The notes below the pieces were generated by a model. The model did not search any database. It was not told the DNA's origin and saw nothing but the letters and a program-made list of their open reading frames with translations. A DNA stretch of 64,000 nucleotides from the NCBI GenBank assembly GCA_028023455.1, contig JAQFVV010006238.1, positions 1,617,478-1,681,477 on the forward strand, given 5' to 3'. Positions 46,191 to 59,000 of this stretch are shown here, one piece after another. The first letter of the stretch is position 1; each line of letters begins with the position of its first letter. A program made the translations under genes and the position numbers. This stretch comes from Epiperipatus broadwayi (lineage: Eukaryota > Onychophora > Udeonychophora > Euonychophora > Peripatidae).

Positions 46191-48584
46191 CTAATAGCAT
46201 TTCATTTTATGGATATTAATTTTGTGCAAATTCCTTTTTAAAAATAAAAAAAAATCTTCATTCAAAAATCTTTGCCAAAGAAAATCAGAGTTCATTGTTA
46301 CAATTTATATTATTTTAGCAATTTTTATTATATATAACCACACATTTTGATTAAATAAAATAATCTAAATATATTCTTTGTTTAATGCTGTATGAAATAT
46401 ATTACAGCCGTTTTAAGTTTACAAATTTGCTACTTAAATCTAAATTTCACCCCATTGGCTACTTTAAAATCTTGCTACTTTTATCTTTTCATATCTTGCA
46501 TATGGAAATTTATTACTTTACAGTTTGAATGTTTATAACAATAATTTTTTTTATTGCTTATTTTATTAGTGTTGGATATAATCATCAAGCCATAATTAAA
46601 ATGTTATCCAAATCTCTCATTTTAAATTTTATTCTGAAAAAGAAAAAAATAAATAAATAAAAGGTCAAATTTAATGTGATTTATTTCATTTTAAATCTGT
46701 TTGAAATTAATAGAAAATATTATTTTAAAAAGGAAAAATGTGGAATCTCTAATGTTTCGTATTTATTGCTTTAAAATTGTAATTATGTTTCTGAATACCC
46801 ACTTAAGAATATAGCTGTTTTACTAATACTTTATATACACTAACAAAATATATATTAAATTTATATAACTATGTAAGTGAGTTGGCTTGGATTCAAAATC
46901 ATAGTGTTTAAACAGTATAAAGGTCTAAAAACGTGGCAGCTTCATAATCACATTAGTTTCAGTTTTGAATCCTAAGTTCTCACTGAAAATGAAAGCCAGA
47001 AACCAATCTGGGGTGTCTACCATTTGATAGCCATTGATTATTTAAGCTAGATGGTTCTTGTATAGGATGAAGAGAATTGTTCTTAGAATATTATGTTTAT
47101 AAATTTTCAGCATAGCATTTTTCACTACTTCTTTATAAATATCAATGAAGGCAGTGAGGGTTTTAGGAATTCCCCTACTTTGTTTTACATTGTATATAAA
47201 TATTGTTTAATATCAACTGTTTAATTAATAATTGGATTACCAATTGGGTTGACTGAATGTTTTTATCATAGAAATCCAATTTCCTTTTCATTATGTATAT
47301 ATGTAATATTATATAATACGACAACAATTATGCAATCCCTGGATCAGGGATTAGTTATGCCAATGAGCTGTCCTCTGTTGCCATATTAGCTGTATGGGCA
47401 TGAGGTTGTCTTCACATCTGATTTTGATTATTCTGTGTTTAATATATTTTACTAGATTGGCTGGCTACTCATTTGAGATCTGAGAAAGCAAATGTAATTG
47501 GATTCATTTTATATTTGTAAAAACTAATTTAACAATAGAAGATGGGGTATTGATAGGAATAGTGCCTGCAAAGCTTATCAATTCAGTATTTATTTGATAT
47601 GTTATATGTTGAACAGTTCCTTTATTTTGCTCCAGAGAGAACTATAAAGAAGAAATATTTAAAACTATTTATTTGATCATTGGTAGTGGTAATTGACCAT
47701 TAATTTTTACTTGAAGCTTAAAAATATGATATGATACACAAGAATGGAATATAGGTCTTATAGTTTAGCATCTTGTAAATTAAATTAATATGTCTTAAAT
47801 ATTGTAACTAGTTTCTTAGGCAGTAATCGTTTTTTAATTAGTTTATGATTTGTGTTTTAAATAGCTATTCGATTGCATTCCTTTAATCTATCTAAGTATT
47901 GGTCAAGAAATGGGTGTCTAGATATTAAAATAAGGCAAGAAAGACCACTAATTCTCTCATCAACAATAGATAACTAGCCAGGTTAGTAATATTTTCATAT
48001 TTGTTGCCCTTTGGAGGAATATTGCTGTTGTTTCTTTAATATAACAACATATAAAAGTAATCAAATTTGGAATTAAGTTTGTTATTATTCATATTATATA
48101 ATCTCAAAGACATTATGTAAGTGAAATTTTAATTGCTTTTCTTGGAAAGATGTGACAAAAAATAAAAATATATTGCAGATCTTCAGTTAGTTATAGCGTA
48201 TAGACATCTTTCAAAAAGAAAAGTGTTTCACAAATTAAAATACAGCCTGCCATATATGAAATAAATAGAATAATGTACCAGAATTTTGTATGTGTGGATA
48301 CATCTGCGGTTCATAGATTAGTTTGTATAATCATCTCAAAACTCATCTCTAATGTGTTATTATCTTCTTTTTCTTGAATTAAAAGTGGCCATGTTCGTTT
48401 GTGAATTGCTAATATTAGTGATGAATTTTTAGGGTTTTTTTTTTTTTTCATAATTGACTTAATTAAATGAATGTGAAATGACGTTATGAGTATTTAGAAA
48501 GAGAAGTTATTAATACATTATACAGGCTTAATACCTGCATTTATATATGTAATATATGCCAGATTCGAACTCCGACTTTCATAC
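46191..48584. other. AT-rich region, no gene seen
   Basis: A string AAGCCAGAAACCAATCTGGGG at about 46991-47011 resembles the FB-1 centre and may be a decayed copy. A patch at 47330-47410 is less AT-biased, with no recognisable product. Confidence 0.4.
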
Positions 48585-48708
48585 GACCCACAACTCTCAG
48601 TGCCATCTTATATTACTGACTCACCTGATCACACACATGTTGAAAAGATAAATAATGGGTGTGATCAGGTGAATCAGCAATATAAGATGGCACTGAGAGT
48701 TGTGGGTC
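48585..48708. repeat. Hairpin, 50-bp arms with 48/50 match
   Basis: 48585-48634 and 48659-48708 are reverse complements with two mismatches, separated by 24 bases. The arms include CAACTCTCAGTGCCATCTTA and TCACCTGATCACAC. It is a foldback microelement without coding capacity. The sequence is less AT-rich than its surroundings. Confidence 0.9.
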
Positions 48709-49879
48709 ATGTGAAAAAAGAGAAGTTATGAAAAATGTTTTAGTAGAGAGAAACAATGTATCAATCATTTGAATAATTAGATAGGGAATTTATGATAAGA
48801 AGTAGATTAAATTTGATCACAAAGGCAGGTGATTATCTGAAATCAAGCAGAAGATGTATTTATTTATCGAATAGATGCTTGTATATATATCGGTATATTA
48901 AAAATAAAATCTCATCTAATATAATTAATGATGATTCATTTAAAGTTTAAAATACCTTTAACTTGGATACAGGTATGAATCATCGTTTATGAAGGTGAAT
49001 CAGTTTTATCTGATATCATTTTCTTTTTTTATTAAAAGAATGTTAGCTCACTTTCTTAATATACTGACTACTAGTGATATTGATCAAATATTATTCATTA
49101 ATCAAAGTGTTTATTATCTAAGTTTTTTATCTTCTTTTAGACTGAAACCTTAACACACACACACATATATATATAATGTATGTTTTTACTGACATTGACC
49201 GATTAATGCAGTTTTTAGCCAGAATGTATTCTTATGGTAAAATAATTGCTATTACCATTATATTTATGTTATAGATTTAGAGAAAGAAAGAGAGAGAGAG
49301 AACGGGGTAGGAGGAAGACACCACTAAGCTATAGTAAAATACGCTTTTATATTATGTATTGAAAAAAGTGAATATGCAGTTAAAAGTTAAAATTTATTAT
49401 AAAAACAATCCTAAGATATGATTATATTGTCAGTTAAAATAAAAATACTTTGATTTAAAATGAAAATAAAATTACAGTATTATACACATTGCTATTTTAA
49501 AGAGAGAGTGAAAAAAATTGTCTTAATACTGGGAAGTGACACTTGTGACATGACTATGGAATTTTAATTAGCCATTGTTCACTTTGAATATTTAGGTGAA
49601 GGAGCATTGTGTCACTGTTTTTTTTAGGAAGTGTGGGATAGGGGATAATGGTTCAATGGTCAATATTGTTAATCTGAAACAAATAGAATTATTGCTAAAA
49701 GTTCACAAGAAGGTTGAATACCAGAGGTAATAAAGCTAGTCTGTGATACAGTCTGCAAATTTACCACTGTACCACATTATGCATATCAGTTGAAGTTGTT
49801 AATGTGAATATTTGGCATTATACATGTTTAGAATTGAAGTAACATTTGAATATGTTCCATTTGATTAATGTATCAGATT
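48709..49879. other. AT-rich region, no gene seen
   Basis: Contains short (CA)n/(AT)n tracts at about 49153-49175 and a GA-rich tract at about 49280-49300. Confidence 0.45.
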
Positions 49880-50010
49880 GAATGCCTGTGACTGTGGTTT
49901 TGACATATATTGTCAAACTTTGGAGCTCAAAATCCATAATTCATGGTCTAGCTTTCTCATTTGTTACTCAAACTTCTTTTGTACTCTGGAGCAATAAACC
50001 TGTCTAGTTT
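49880..50010 (+). repeat. SINE-like repeat S1, copy
   Basis: Contains TTTGGAGCTCAAAATCCATA, then CAAACTTCTTTTGTACTCTG and GAGCAATAAACCTGTCTAG, the S1 tail signature. The head is degenerate. Confidence 0.4.
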
Positions 50011-51463
50011 CTAGTTAAAATATTAAAAAGTTTGAAGTTTCTTTTTTTAAAATTTGTTAATTTAATGAGCCTAAATTTAGTTATTTTGTATTCATGATGT
50101 ATGTTTATATTTATTCTTTTGACAGTTTCTTCAGAGTTTTTGAAATTAGCACTGCTTTAAAAATGTTTTTCTCGCTAATATTAATACAACAGGAATCTAT
50201 TAAAAGCTATTTTCCATGACATATATTGGTAAAGATAATATGTCAATATATATATCCTTAACTAGTATCATTAATAATCATGAAGTTCTATATCTTGGTT
50301 GTTCTTCTTTATTGCTTAGATATGTTTATTTGCTTTTGGACAGAGAACTTGATATACATAATTATATATTCAACATTATGGGAATATGTTAAGATTTACA
50401 TCTAAGAACAGATTAAGGGAACAAAGTAATAGGGATCATTATGTTAAAGGGGAAAAATTGATGATCACTGGTAGTAATTAGTCATACTTGTTGCCCTTTT
50501 ATCACCATCATAGCATCTTTTTTATGGCAAATGTTAATAAGCTTTGTACTTTATTAATATGCTTATTAGATGATAAACACTATTCTTTATTTAAAATATC
50601 TATCTGGTTTTTATAGGATTTATATATTTTTTTCATTGGGCATCAAATAATGATCTGATCAAAAAGAATAAAAATGTCAGTAAAAGGATATAGAAAAAAA
50701 CATTTTAATCCTTAATTTGAGAATTAAATGTAATAAATCGTTGTATGAAACATGATTAATTCTAATTTTTTTTACATTTAAATAGAATTAGCAGCAGAAT
50801 AAAATTGTTTTTAACATAATTAGTATTAAAAAATAATATTAGGCATAACCAAAATTTAGAAAAAATTGAAAGTAACAAATAAGTCAAAGACAGAAAAAAG
50901 CTTATTTTTCTCTGAAAAATATGTTTTTTTTCTTATTTGCCACTATATAAGTTTAGATCTTTGTAAAGGCATAATATAATTTGAAAAATAACATGTATTT
51001 GATATTTATTATTGAAAATATCTTTTACAATAATGAAATGTACTTTGAAATAAAAAAAAAACCCTTTTAAATATTGTGTAAGTTAGCATCACCATTTTAT
51101 GCAAATTGACTTCCATATATTAGAGCTTTCTTACATAATGATAACTTTTGTCATTCTAATGATAAAGAAGGAAACTAAAAATGTAGATTCAATATTATTT
51201 TATTGGAAGTGTTCATCATAAAATCACAATTCAAATATCTATACATTGAATTCAAGTGCTGTTACAAATATCTTTGGAATATACAATACATATAGTGCAC
51301 CAACATAAAAGATCTGCTTAGGAATGGTTAATAAACAATATTATTAATATTAAAATTATCAAATACTGTTATTACATAGATCATTAAGGGCTTCCTAATA
51401 AAATTTTATGTTTAATATTAAATTATATGTTTAGTTTTCAAATATTATTCACAATTTGTAACT
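50011..51463. other. AT-rich region, nothing recognised
   Basis: No feature supported. Confidence 0.45.
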
Positions 51464-51759
51464 ATAATATTTCTGTTACACCACTCTCATGCAAGATAGG
51501 GACTGGTTTCTATCTGCTTTTAATACCTTGTGGAGAGATGTAATCAGAAACATATGATCAAGGTCATTTGGAAAAGGTTTATGACCCCTAAGATGCACAT
51601 TTCACGCTGAACCATCTCGAGGGATCATAGATATTTATCACACGTCTTTGGTCATATATTTCTGATTACATTTCTCCACAAAGTGGTAAAAGCATATAGA
51701 AACCAGTCTCTACTTTGTATGAAAGCAGTGTAATGAAATTTACACTACAGAAATATTAT
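51464..51759. mobile_element. MITE-like element with about 100-bp inverted arms
   Basis: The ends ATAATATTTCTGT and ACAGAAATATTAT are inverted. The arms continue with GACTGGTTTCTAT, CTTTGTGGAGA and TGTAATCAGAAA on both sides. The central 70 bp contains ACCATCTCGAGGGATCATAG. The arms are diverged, which points to an old insertion. No coding frame. Confidence 0.8.
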
Positions 51760-51805
51760 CCATTATTAGTTAATGTCAAATCTAATGAATGATTACTAAA
51801 AATCA

Positions 51806-53201
51806 TTGGTACTAGTCTTATAGCTAAAGACGCCGCTGTATGGCACCGTTTTCACGCTAAAACACATAAAAATGCCGTTTCCGCGGTTGACACGTTTGAA
51901 CCGCGTTTTCTATAATACAACTTTTTTGTTGTGCTACAGATTGCAGGCCACTATATCGCATTGCAGCAAATACATTTTCTGAATTTGCACAGTTTATAAA
52001 ATGATTACGTCTTGGTGAGAGGCTGTGTTTTTTTGAATTGGATGGAAATGTTATTTTCATTGGATTTTTTTTTTATTTTAAAGTATTGAAATGTTCAGAT
52101 TTTGTAAATTAATAATTATCAGACTTTTTACACCGTACTGTATTGAAGTTTTAATTGGGAAAATGTTGACAAGATATATGTGTAAAGTGAGTTGGAATTA
52201 TGTAACGTGTCAAGTAACGTACTGTTCCTAACATTCCACGAGACAAACAAGATTCTACCGTGTGTATATTTTTGAAGTAAAAAAGAGCGGTAACACAAAA
52301 ATATCCAGTAAGAAAAGTACAATTATGCACATTATTTTTTGTAAATGTCATAAAAAACATATATTATAAACATGGTTAATAAGTAAAGAAGACATTTTTG
52401 TTGTTTAAAAAAAGTTTTACTTTTTTTTCTCTGACTACGGTTATACTTTGTTGAATATAGTTTACTTTTATTGTTATCATTTATTTTATAGATGTTACTA
52501 AAAAAAAATATTTACAAAAATACGATTTTGATATTTTTTATTTTAGCATTACAAACAATAGAACACTTAACGTAAACCTAACCCTAAAATTAACCCTAAA
52601 TCTAACCCTAAAACTAACCCTAAACCTAACCCTAAAACTATCTCTAAACCTAACCGTAACAACTTTTACTTTTTGTTGTCATTCTATTTGAAATAAAAAA
52701 TAGCGGTAATATCTGTTTGTCTGTTAAAAAAAAAAAAAAAATTAAAACAAAGACTAAAAAAGTAAAAAAATATCGCTAACACAATAATATCTGTTTCTCT
52801 GTAGAAATAAAATGTAAAAGGAAGACTAAGAAATTTTACTTTTTATTCCGATTCTGAGTTTTTAAACAACAAGAAAAAAAAAGCCGTAACCCCAGTAAAA
52901 AAATCTCCGATAGAAAATTGATTTTTCTAATAAAGCAAACTAAAAAACACGAATTAAATTGTAATTTGTTTAATTTATTTTACATTTATTATTATCATTT
53001 AATTTGTATATGTTAGTAAAAAATAATATTTAAAATTAAATAATATTTAAAAAAGACGATTTTCTTTTGTTTTTATTTTCGCATTACAAAAAAACACATC
53101 AAAATGATTATAATTAACGGCCCGGGAATGATCATATTTTATAGTTTTAGTGTGAAAACTGTGCCATCAAACGACGTCTTTATCTATAAGACAAGCACCA
53201 A
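51806..53201. mobile_element. 1.4-kb terminal-inverted-repeat element with telomere-like core
   Basis: The left end is TTGGTACTAGTCTTATAGCT and the right end, reverse complemented, is TTGGTGCTTGTCTTATAGAT. The inverted similarity extends about 57 bases on each side (AAAGACG.CG...ATGGCAC.GTTTTCAC.CTAAAAC). The interior holds a telomere-like array (52571-52660) and two similar segments around 52440-52560 and 52960-53100 (TATCATTTA.TTTGTA.ATGTTA.TAAAAAA and ACGATTTT..TTTTATTTT.GCATTACAAA). No transposase was found, and the open frames near the left end have no motifs. It is a non-autonomous DNA-transposon-like element of unknown superfamily. Confidence 0.8.
52571..52660. repeat. Interstitial telomere-like array, 12-bp unit
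   Basis: About seven units built from CCCTAA and CCTAAA (for example CTAACCCTAAAA, CTAACCCTAAAC), equivalent to degenerate TTAGGG/TTTAGG on the other strand. The period is about 12 bases. It lies entirely inside the terminal-inverted-repeat element. Confidence 0.9.
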
Positions 53202-54119
53202 ATTATTAATATAATTTGTAATGATGTCTATACAATGTATTCTAGAACTAATTCATATCTATGAAAATATTAATGTTGATTATATTTGTCAAAGCAACTA
53301 TTAATATAAGAATAAATTATATAGAGATAATTTTCACTCATTTTTTTTATTTTTTTTTATTACATATATATATTTCTTTATATGAAATACTCTACCAATT
53401 AAAAAATAAATAAACAAGACTAAGAATAATATTTTACCAACTATAAAGATCTATATATTTTTATAACAACAGTGAATTACTAAACTTAATTTATCATAAT
53501 TTTGTTTAACAATTTAATAAATCAATACTTAAATTTCTGTAAAGTACCCCACTTTATTTTCTTTCCAAATGACCCATTTTTTTTTATTCATTAATTATTT
53601 CTTTTCATATCTATACCATCTCATGTAGTTATTTTCAAGGTTTATAAATATAGAACTGTATATATTTTATAGAAATTTACCTTCAAATGTGAAAGAAATG
53701 TAGAACTGTATATGTGGGTAAGAAAAACAAAATTTATATAAAAAAATTATGTTGAGAATTTTTTCTTTAATATTTTAAACAATGTAGAGAATTTTAACCC
53801 CATCCTTAGTTTGTAACTTTCTTTATTCATCTTATATCTAACTCAGGTATTTCTTATACTTTTTAATAATCACATATGTTGTCACTCTTATACTACCATT
53901 TTCTTATCATTGTGTAACACAATTTCACTTATTAGTAGCCATTCATACATGAATATGACCATTATAACTTGCAAAAAAGAGGCAAAAGTAGAAAAAATAT
54001 ATATTAAAGATGAATTCTATGATGAATTTACAATCCAATCCTTGAATCATAAACATATTCTTATCTATCACATGCTTGCCAATTGTCACTATATATTTTA
54101 CCCAATGAAAGCAGTAAAT
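53202..54119. other. AT-rich region, no gene seen
   Basis: A 74-codon open frame at 53910-54134 has no recognisable motif and overlaps the edge of a LINE remnant. Confidence 0.4.
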
Positions 54120-54365
54120 ATTGCATATTTTTAAGATGTCTTTGAGATAACCCTAATAATGTAAATTAGAGATTGCATCTCCCACATATATGATGTTCAT
54201 TATAATATTCTTATAAGAAATTTTGTTACCATTCATTACTTTATAGGACTAAATTATTGCAACTGTGATTCTGCAATTATAGTCTCCAGTAATATTCTAC
54301 ACTGACCGGTCTAATATAAATCTTACCATTGTATTTCTTTGTTTAACTGAAAGTTGTTAGATTGA
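54120..54365 (-). pseudogene. LINE-3 C-terminal remnant, third copy
   Basis: Minus-strand pieces, in order: NKEIQW, CRILLETIIAESQLQ, and RYLKDILKICNIYCFHWVKY. They align by eye with the copies at 10.6-11.06 kb (VQWQDH, CDIIETSII, HYKDFLRSIPKKYNL) and 42.06-42.54 kb (CDTYESTIIKS, CLHCKDYLKGILMKCNI). Frame changes and stops are present. Confidence 0.55.
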
Positions 54366-55703
54366 AGATTGTTTGAAAAAATATATTGTTTCAGAAATAT
54401 TTAGAAAGAAATATGATGATTAAACTAAGGTTATCCTATATTATAACATTGTTAATGTGCTAATGTATAATATTTTTGTAGAGTTTTAATGGCAAAAAGA
54501 AAGTAAGTGGAATTATAAAGAATATATTATCAATGATATGGATATCATATATAGATTAAATAGTATAATAATTAATCCAGATTTAATTGTCATTAAAGAA
54601 TTTATGTATGGTAAATTCTAGTGATTGAAACTGGTTTTAATCCAAAGTAATTAAAAATCGAGTTAACTTAATCCATAGTAATTATAGTCTTTAGTAGTTT
54701 GGATAAAATGGTTTATATGTGCTGCTTTTTTTTAAATCTGCCCCCCCCCCCAATTGCACGTTATTAAAAAGCAATTTTAATTTTATTTCCTGCGTTAGTT
54801 AAATCTGCAGTCTTCAGGGATTAAACACTACTTTTAAGATCTTAATTTGAGTATGGATTTTAACATTAATGATTGCTTTATCATGAGCAAATGAATTATT
54901 CAATAATTTTAAAATCCATTTTCAAACTAAGTTCAATATAATCTGATCTTTAAGAAAGACTGCAGAAGGAGCTGAAACAGAAAATAAAATTGTTTTAAAA
55001 AATGGAAATCAAATAGTCAATATGACTAGTAATTCTATTTTTATTTTTTTTTACAAATAAGTATATTTTAAACTAACAAACAAAAATGATAATTTATTGC
55101 ACATTTACACATATAAAAATTTAAAAAATCATTAATACTGATGAATACAATAACTACCAGGTAGAAAAAAACATCTTATTGTATATAATTATGGGTCATA
55201 TTGGTGAATAGACAACAAAAAGAAAATTTAAAGTATTCATATATATATATGCAAAAAAAAAAAGTGCTTTCTATCCAGTCTAAAGTTTGATATGCTGCTT
55301 GAAAATCAAAAAATACTTTCATATTTTATGTTGGATTTATCTTTATTTTTTTATATCAATTGCATTAGCAGAAGCTTCAATATATGGATAAAAAAAATAG
55401 GAATTCTGTAAAATGCAATGTCTAATCTTCTGTTTCTGCTACTCATTGTGGTGATACTTACCACTTTTGTTTTATATTCCAGAAGTAATATAAGCACAAA
55501 AAATAGTTAAATCATTAGATGCTGGTTTAAAGTTATCTAATATAGAAACCTTTATGACTTATAAAGTGGAACAGATTTTTGCCAATATATTATAATTTTG
55601 CTATACTTTCGATTTTTTTATTTATTGATTATTTGGAAATGTATTATTAGTTATATATTAACTATAAACAGTGAGGTCTAACTGGTTATCATGTGTAAAT
55701 CAT
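54366..55703. other. AT-rich region, nothing recognised
   Basis: No gene recognised. A poly-C run lies at about 54741-54750. Confidence 0.45.
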
Positions 55704-55830
55704 ATCACACAGCCCTCATGCTTCAACAAAGTAATAGAATGACAAAATCTGTTGTTAAGTCAAAAGTATAATTAGATAACTATAGATTGCTAATATGTAA
55801 TGGTTTATTTAAGCATGAGGGCTGTGTGAT
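55704..55830. repeat. 20-bp perfect inverted repeat bounding 87 bp
   Basis: ATCACACAGCCCTCATGCTT at 55704-55723 is exactly inverted at 55811-55830. The sequence between is AT-rich and non-coding. It lies 11 bases from the larger hairpin at 55842. Confidence 0.9.
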
Positions 55831-55841
55831 GTAGTATATAT

Positions 55842-56073
55842 GTAGTATTATTTCCATTTTCCTGTAATAAAAATATAATAGCTAAATAGTTGAAGTTTCA
55901 ACAACAAGTACTTTCCTCAGAGCTTCTTTCTCAAATCATAAGAAAATGTGTAATGAGATTCTTATGATTTGAGAAAGAAAAAGCTCTGGGGAAAATACTT
56001 GTTATTGTACTGAAATGTCAGTTATTTAGCTATTATATTTTTATTACATGGAAGTTCCCGGAAATAATACTAC
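55842..56073. mobile_element. Inverted pair of Penelope-like termini with hammerhead-like cores (candidate)
   Basis: The left arm (55842-55945) is the reverse complement of 55958-56073, with mismatches and indels. The two arms share GTAATAAAAATATAATAGC and CTTTCTCAAATCATAAGAA. Read outward, each arm carries a hammerhead-like core. The right arm (plus strand) has CTGGGGA at 55986-55992, a near-stem AATAC...GTACT, GAAA at 56012 and GTC at 56017-56019. The left arm (minus strand) has CTGAGGA at 55920-55914 and GAAAC at 55899-55895, with part of stem II deleted. Together they suggest an intact ancestor CTGAGGA-AAGTAC...GTACT-GAAACGTC. Both copies look inactivated. Confidence 0.5.
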
Positions 56074-59000
56074 GAATTCATCATTTATTCATGAGAATAT
56101 TGGAATTAATATATATATAGTAGCGTTTGGTTTACTTCATCTATAAACCAATTGTAAGAAAATGAAACTAATTATAGGCAAAAAAAATTTTTTTAAATGT
56201 AAGAAAAGTTAAAAAGTTTTATTTGAGAAATCAATAACTATATGGCTCAAAAGTAACATCTATAGAGATAAAGTTTGTGTTTGTAGAAAATATAGCTATC
56301 ATTATTTAATGCAGAGGGGATGATTGATTTTTTTTTTGTGTACGCTGCTATAATAATTTACGAATATGATAATTGAGAAATAAATATTTATATGGCTAAG
56401 ATAAAGTCTTTATGAATTTTAATATCTATTACTAAAAAGTTGGTGAGAATTATAATTGAATTAATTATCAGTGGCTTTAGTTTGACAATTTCTTTTCAAG
56501 AGAATAGGCTTAAGGTTATAGGAAATTATAATGGATATTTATGTTAATGATTATCAGAAATTATGAGGGATATTTTATGCTTGTAATTATAGGAAATTAT
56601 ATGGATATTTTATGTTCATGGGGTCTGAATAAGCAGTTTTCTATTGAATGTTCTGCATGTGTATGTGTGTGTGATACAGATATATGGGTTTGATTTTTTT
56701 CTTTCCTTTATAGAAATTAACAATTTTCTATATTATTTCATGATAAGTGTGGAAAAGGGAAAAATAAATAAATCTGTTGTAATTTATTATTTCTAGCTCA
56801 AAAATGTAAGTCTAAATAAGAAATTATTTTTTAAAAAAAAAAGAATGTAACATTTGTTTTACCAAAAAGAGTCAGTAAGCTTATTTTTTGATTAGATTTT
56901 CTTTCGATTGCTTTTCCATAAATTAACCGATAATATGTTAACCAAAAGATATGGTTTAAGATAAGAAAATTGTCAAAATTAACAAGTAAGGAATAGTTCA
57001 ATTGTTCATTCTGAGATGGAATCTTGATTAAGAGTTGAGATGAACCACCTGGAGAGGGAAGGGTTAACAGATGTTTTTCTTCCCCCTCCTTGTGAATATA
57101 AAAAAGGGGGGGAGAAAATGAATCAGGGGAACTTTTGCTAATTCAGAATGATAAAACAGAACTTTTGCTAATACAGAACGAAGGGGCTAACTAAAATAAT
57201 TTATTTCAGAAGATTTCTCCGAATTTTTTTTAAATTTTCTTTCTCAGAATTTAATAATGTGCTTAAGTTTACAGTATAACCAAAATATGTACTTCTAATT
57301 CATATATAAGTGGTGCACATTTTTTTCTTCCTCAAGCCAATTATGAAGAAATCAACTTTTAATAAGATATTCTATGCTGAATGTCACAACCCGTCTATTT
57401 GGCTTATTAAAATTTCATGTAAGGAGAGAACTATCAAACTTTTGTATGATATGAAAAGACCAATTCATATTACAATAATTATTTGGCTAGTTAAAATTCG
57501 TTTGAAGAAACCGCAGCAAACCTCTGTGTGATGTTTAAGAGCTAATTTGTGTTTGATAATCTGAATCTACTTGTTGTCTATATTTTGAGCCTTAAAATGG
57601 AAAAGAAGAAGAAAGGGGAAACAAATGAATTCAAACCCAGGAAGAAACTCATCAAAGTGGAAAGTAATCAACAGAACTCTTTTAAAATTGATTAATTATC
57701 CTGTAGCTACATTTTGATTTAAAATAACTGTCTACGTTTTTTATCTATTTTGATTCAAATAACTGTGTGCATTTTTATATACATTTGAGTAAAAATAACT
57801 ATCTTTGCTGTGTGCATTTATATAGCTATCTCCATATAAAATGAACTGAATACAGTAATTAATTGATGGACAATCAAAGGAAAAGACATTGGAAAGAGAC
57901 TATCATAATGTTTGATATTTATTCTTTATTTCATTTTGTTTATATAATATGTCATTTGTTCTTTATTTCATTTTGTTTATATATCTGTCACATGTTTAAC
58001 CACTAGATTATCTTGATTTAATAATTTTGTTTTTATTTATGTTTAAAATGTTTAAGGGAAAGAAGGGAAAATGATTTTGCTCCCATTGAAGTATAAATGC
58101 TTATGTAAATTTAAATTTAAAAAAGAAAAGAGAGAAATGATATAAAATATTTTTTATTTTTAACAAAATTTTAAATTTGTGCTTAATATTAGATATGAAG
58201 AGTGATATGGATGGTCGTGTGAAAAACTATAATTATGCTATAAGTGTTGATGATCTGTTATTAATAGAAATATTGGGTGTATGTTGTTGGCTTGACTGTT
58301 TAAAATTGCAATAATTCATATATGTTTTGATTTGGGATCTGGTTAGTCTTTGTCATTTATCTAGACTGTAATCGATGTTTGTGTGGGCATATATAAAGCA
58401 ATAAATGCTTTTCATTACTGAGGTAAAGTATCCTACCACCCCATAGATGGGAAATGGCTGTCTCATGATTTATTTACCATGACAGTAGGAGATGACTAAT
58501 TTTCACTCCATTTATTTTTGTTAAGATAGGGAATTATTGATAAAGTTACTGTTCAAATTGTAGAAAATGTTTTGCATGCCAATATAGCGAGTAAGTGTAT
58601 AGGCAAGAGCTCTTCACACGATTCTAGATCTTAAGAAAAGATCTCTTTGTGGCTCAAGCAAACAGTTGAGGTTGGGAGTTTTTTTTTTTTTTTATTTCCC
58701 TCACCAAGACGCTGCTGTGTGCGCATTATAAAATACTGCATGGTAGTGAAGGATATGAAGAGTGTTTTCTTATGTGGGTCAGAATAAAAGTTGCCCTGAT
58801 GGGATAAGAATTCAGTCAGATGTATATGTATGATGGGGAATGACAAAGATTTTAATTTGGAAGCTAACCGATCTCAGTTCGATTTTGTGAATGATGGTAA
58901 GTTGAGGGTCATCAAGCTGGATCGACATACTGACCTATCAAGATATATACAGTAAAAAACATAAAGATCTGACAGGCATGAACGTAAAAGTGTGGGTTTT

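Noticed and set aside
52571-52660. True chromosome end (telomere)
   Set aside because: The array is short and degenerate, and it is enclosed on both sides by a terminal-inverted-repeat element with more unrelated sequence beyond.
57310-57531. 73-codon open frame as a gene
   Set aside because: Composition is typical of chance frames, with no motif and no neighbouring exon evidence.
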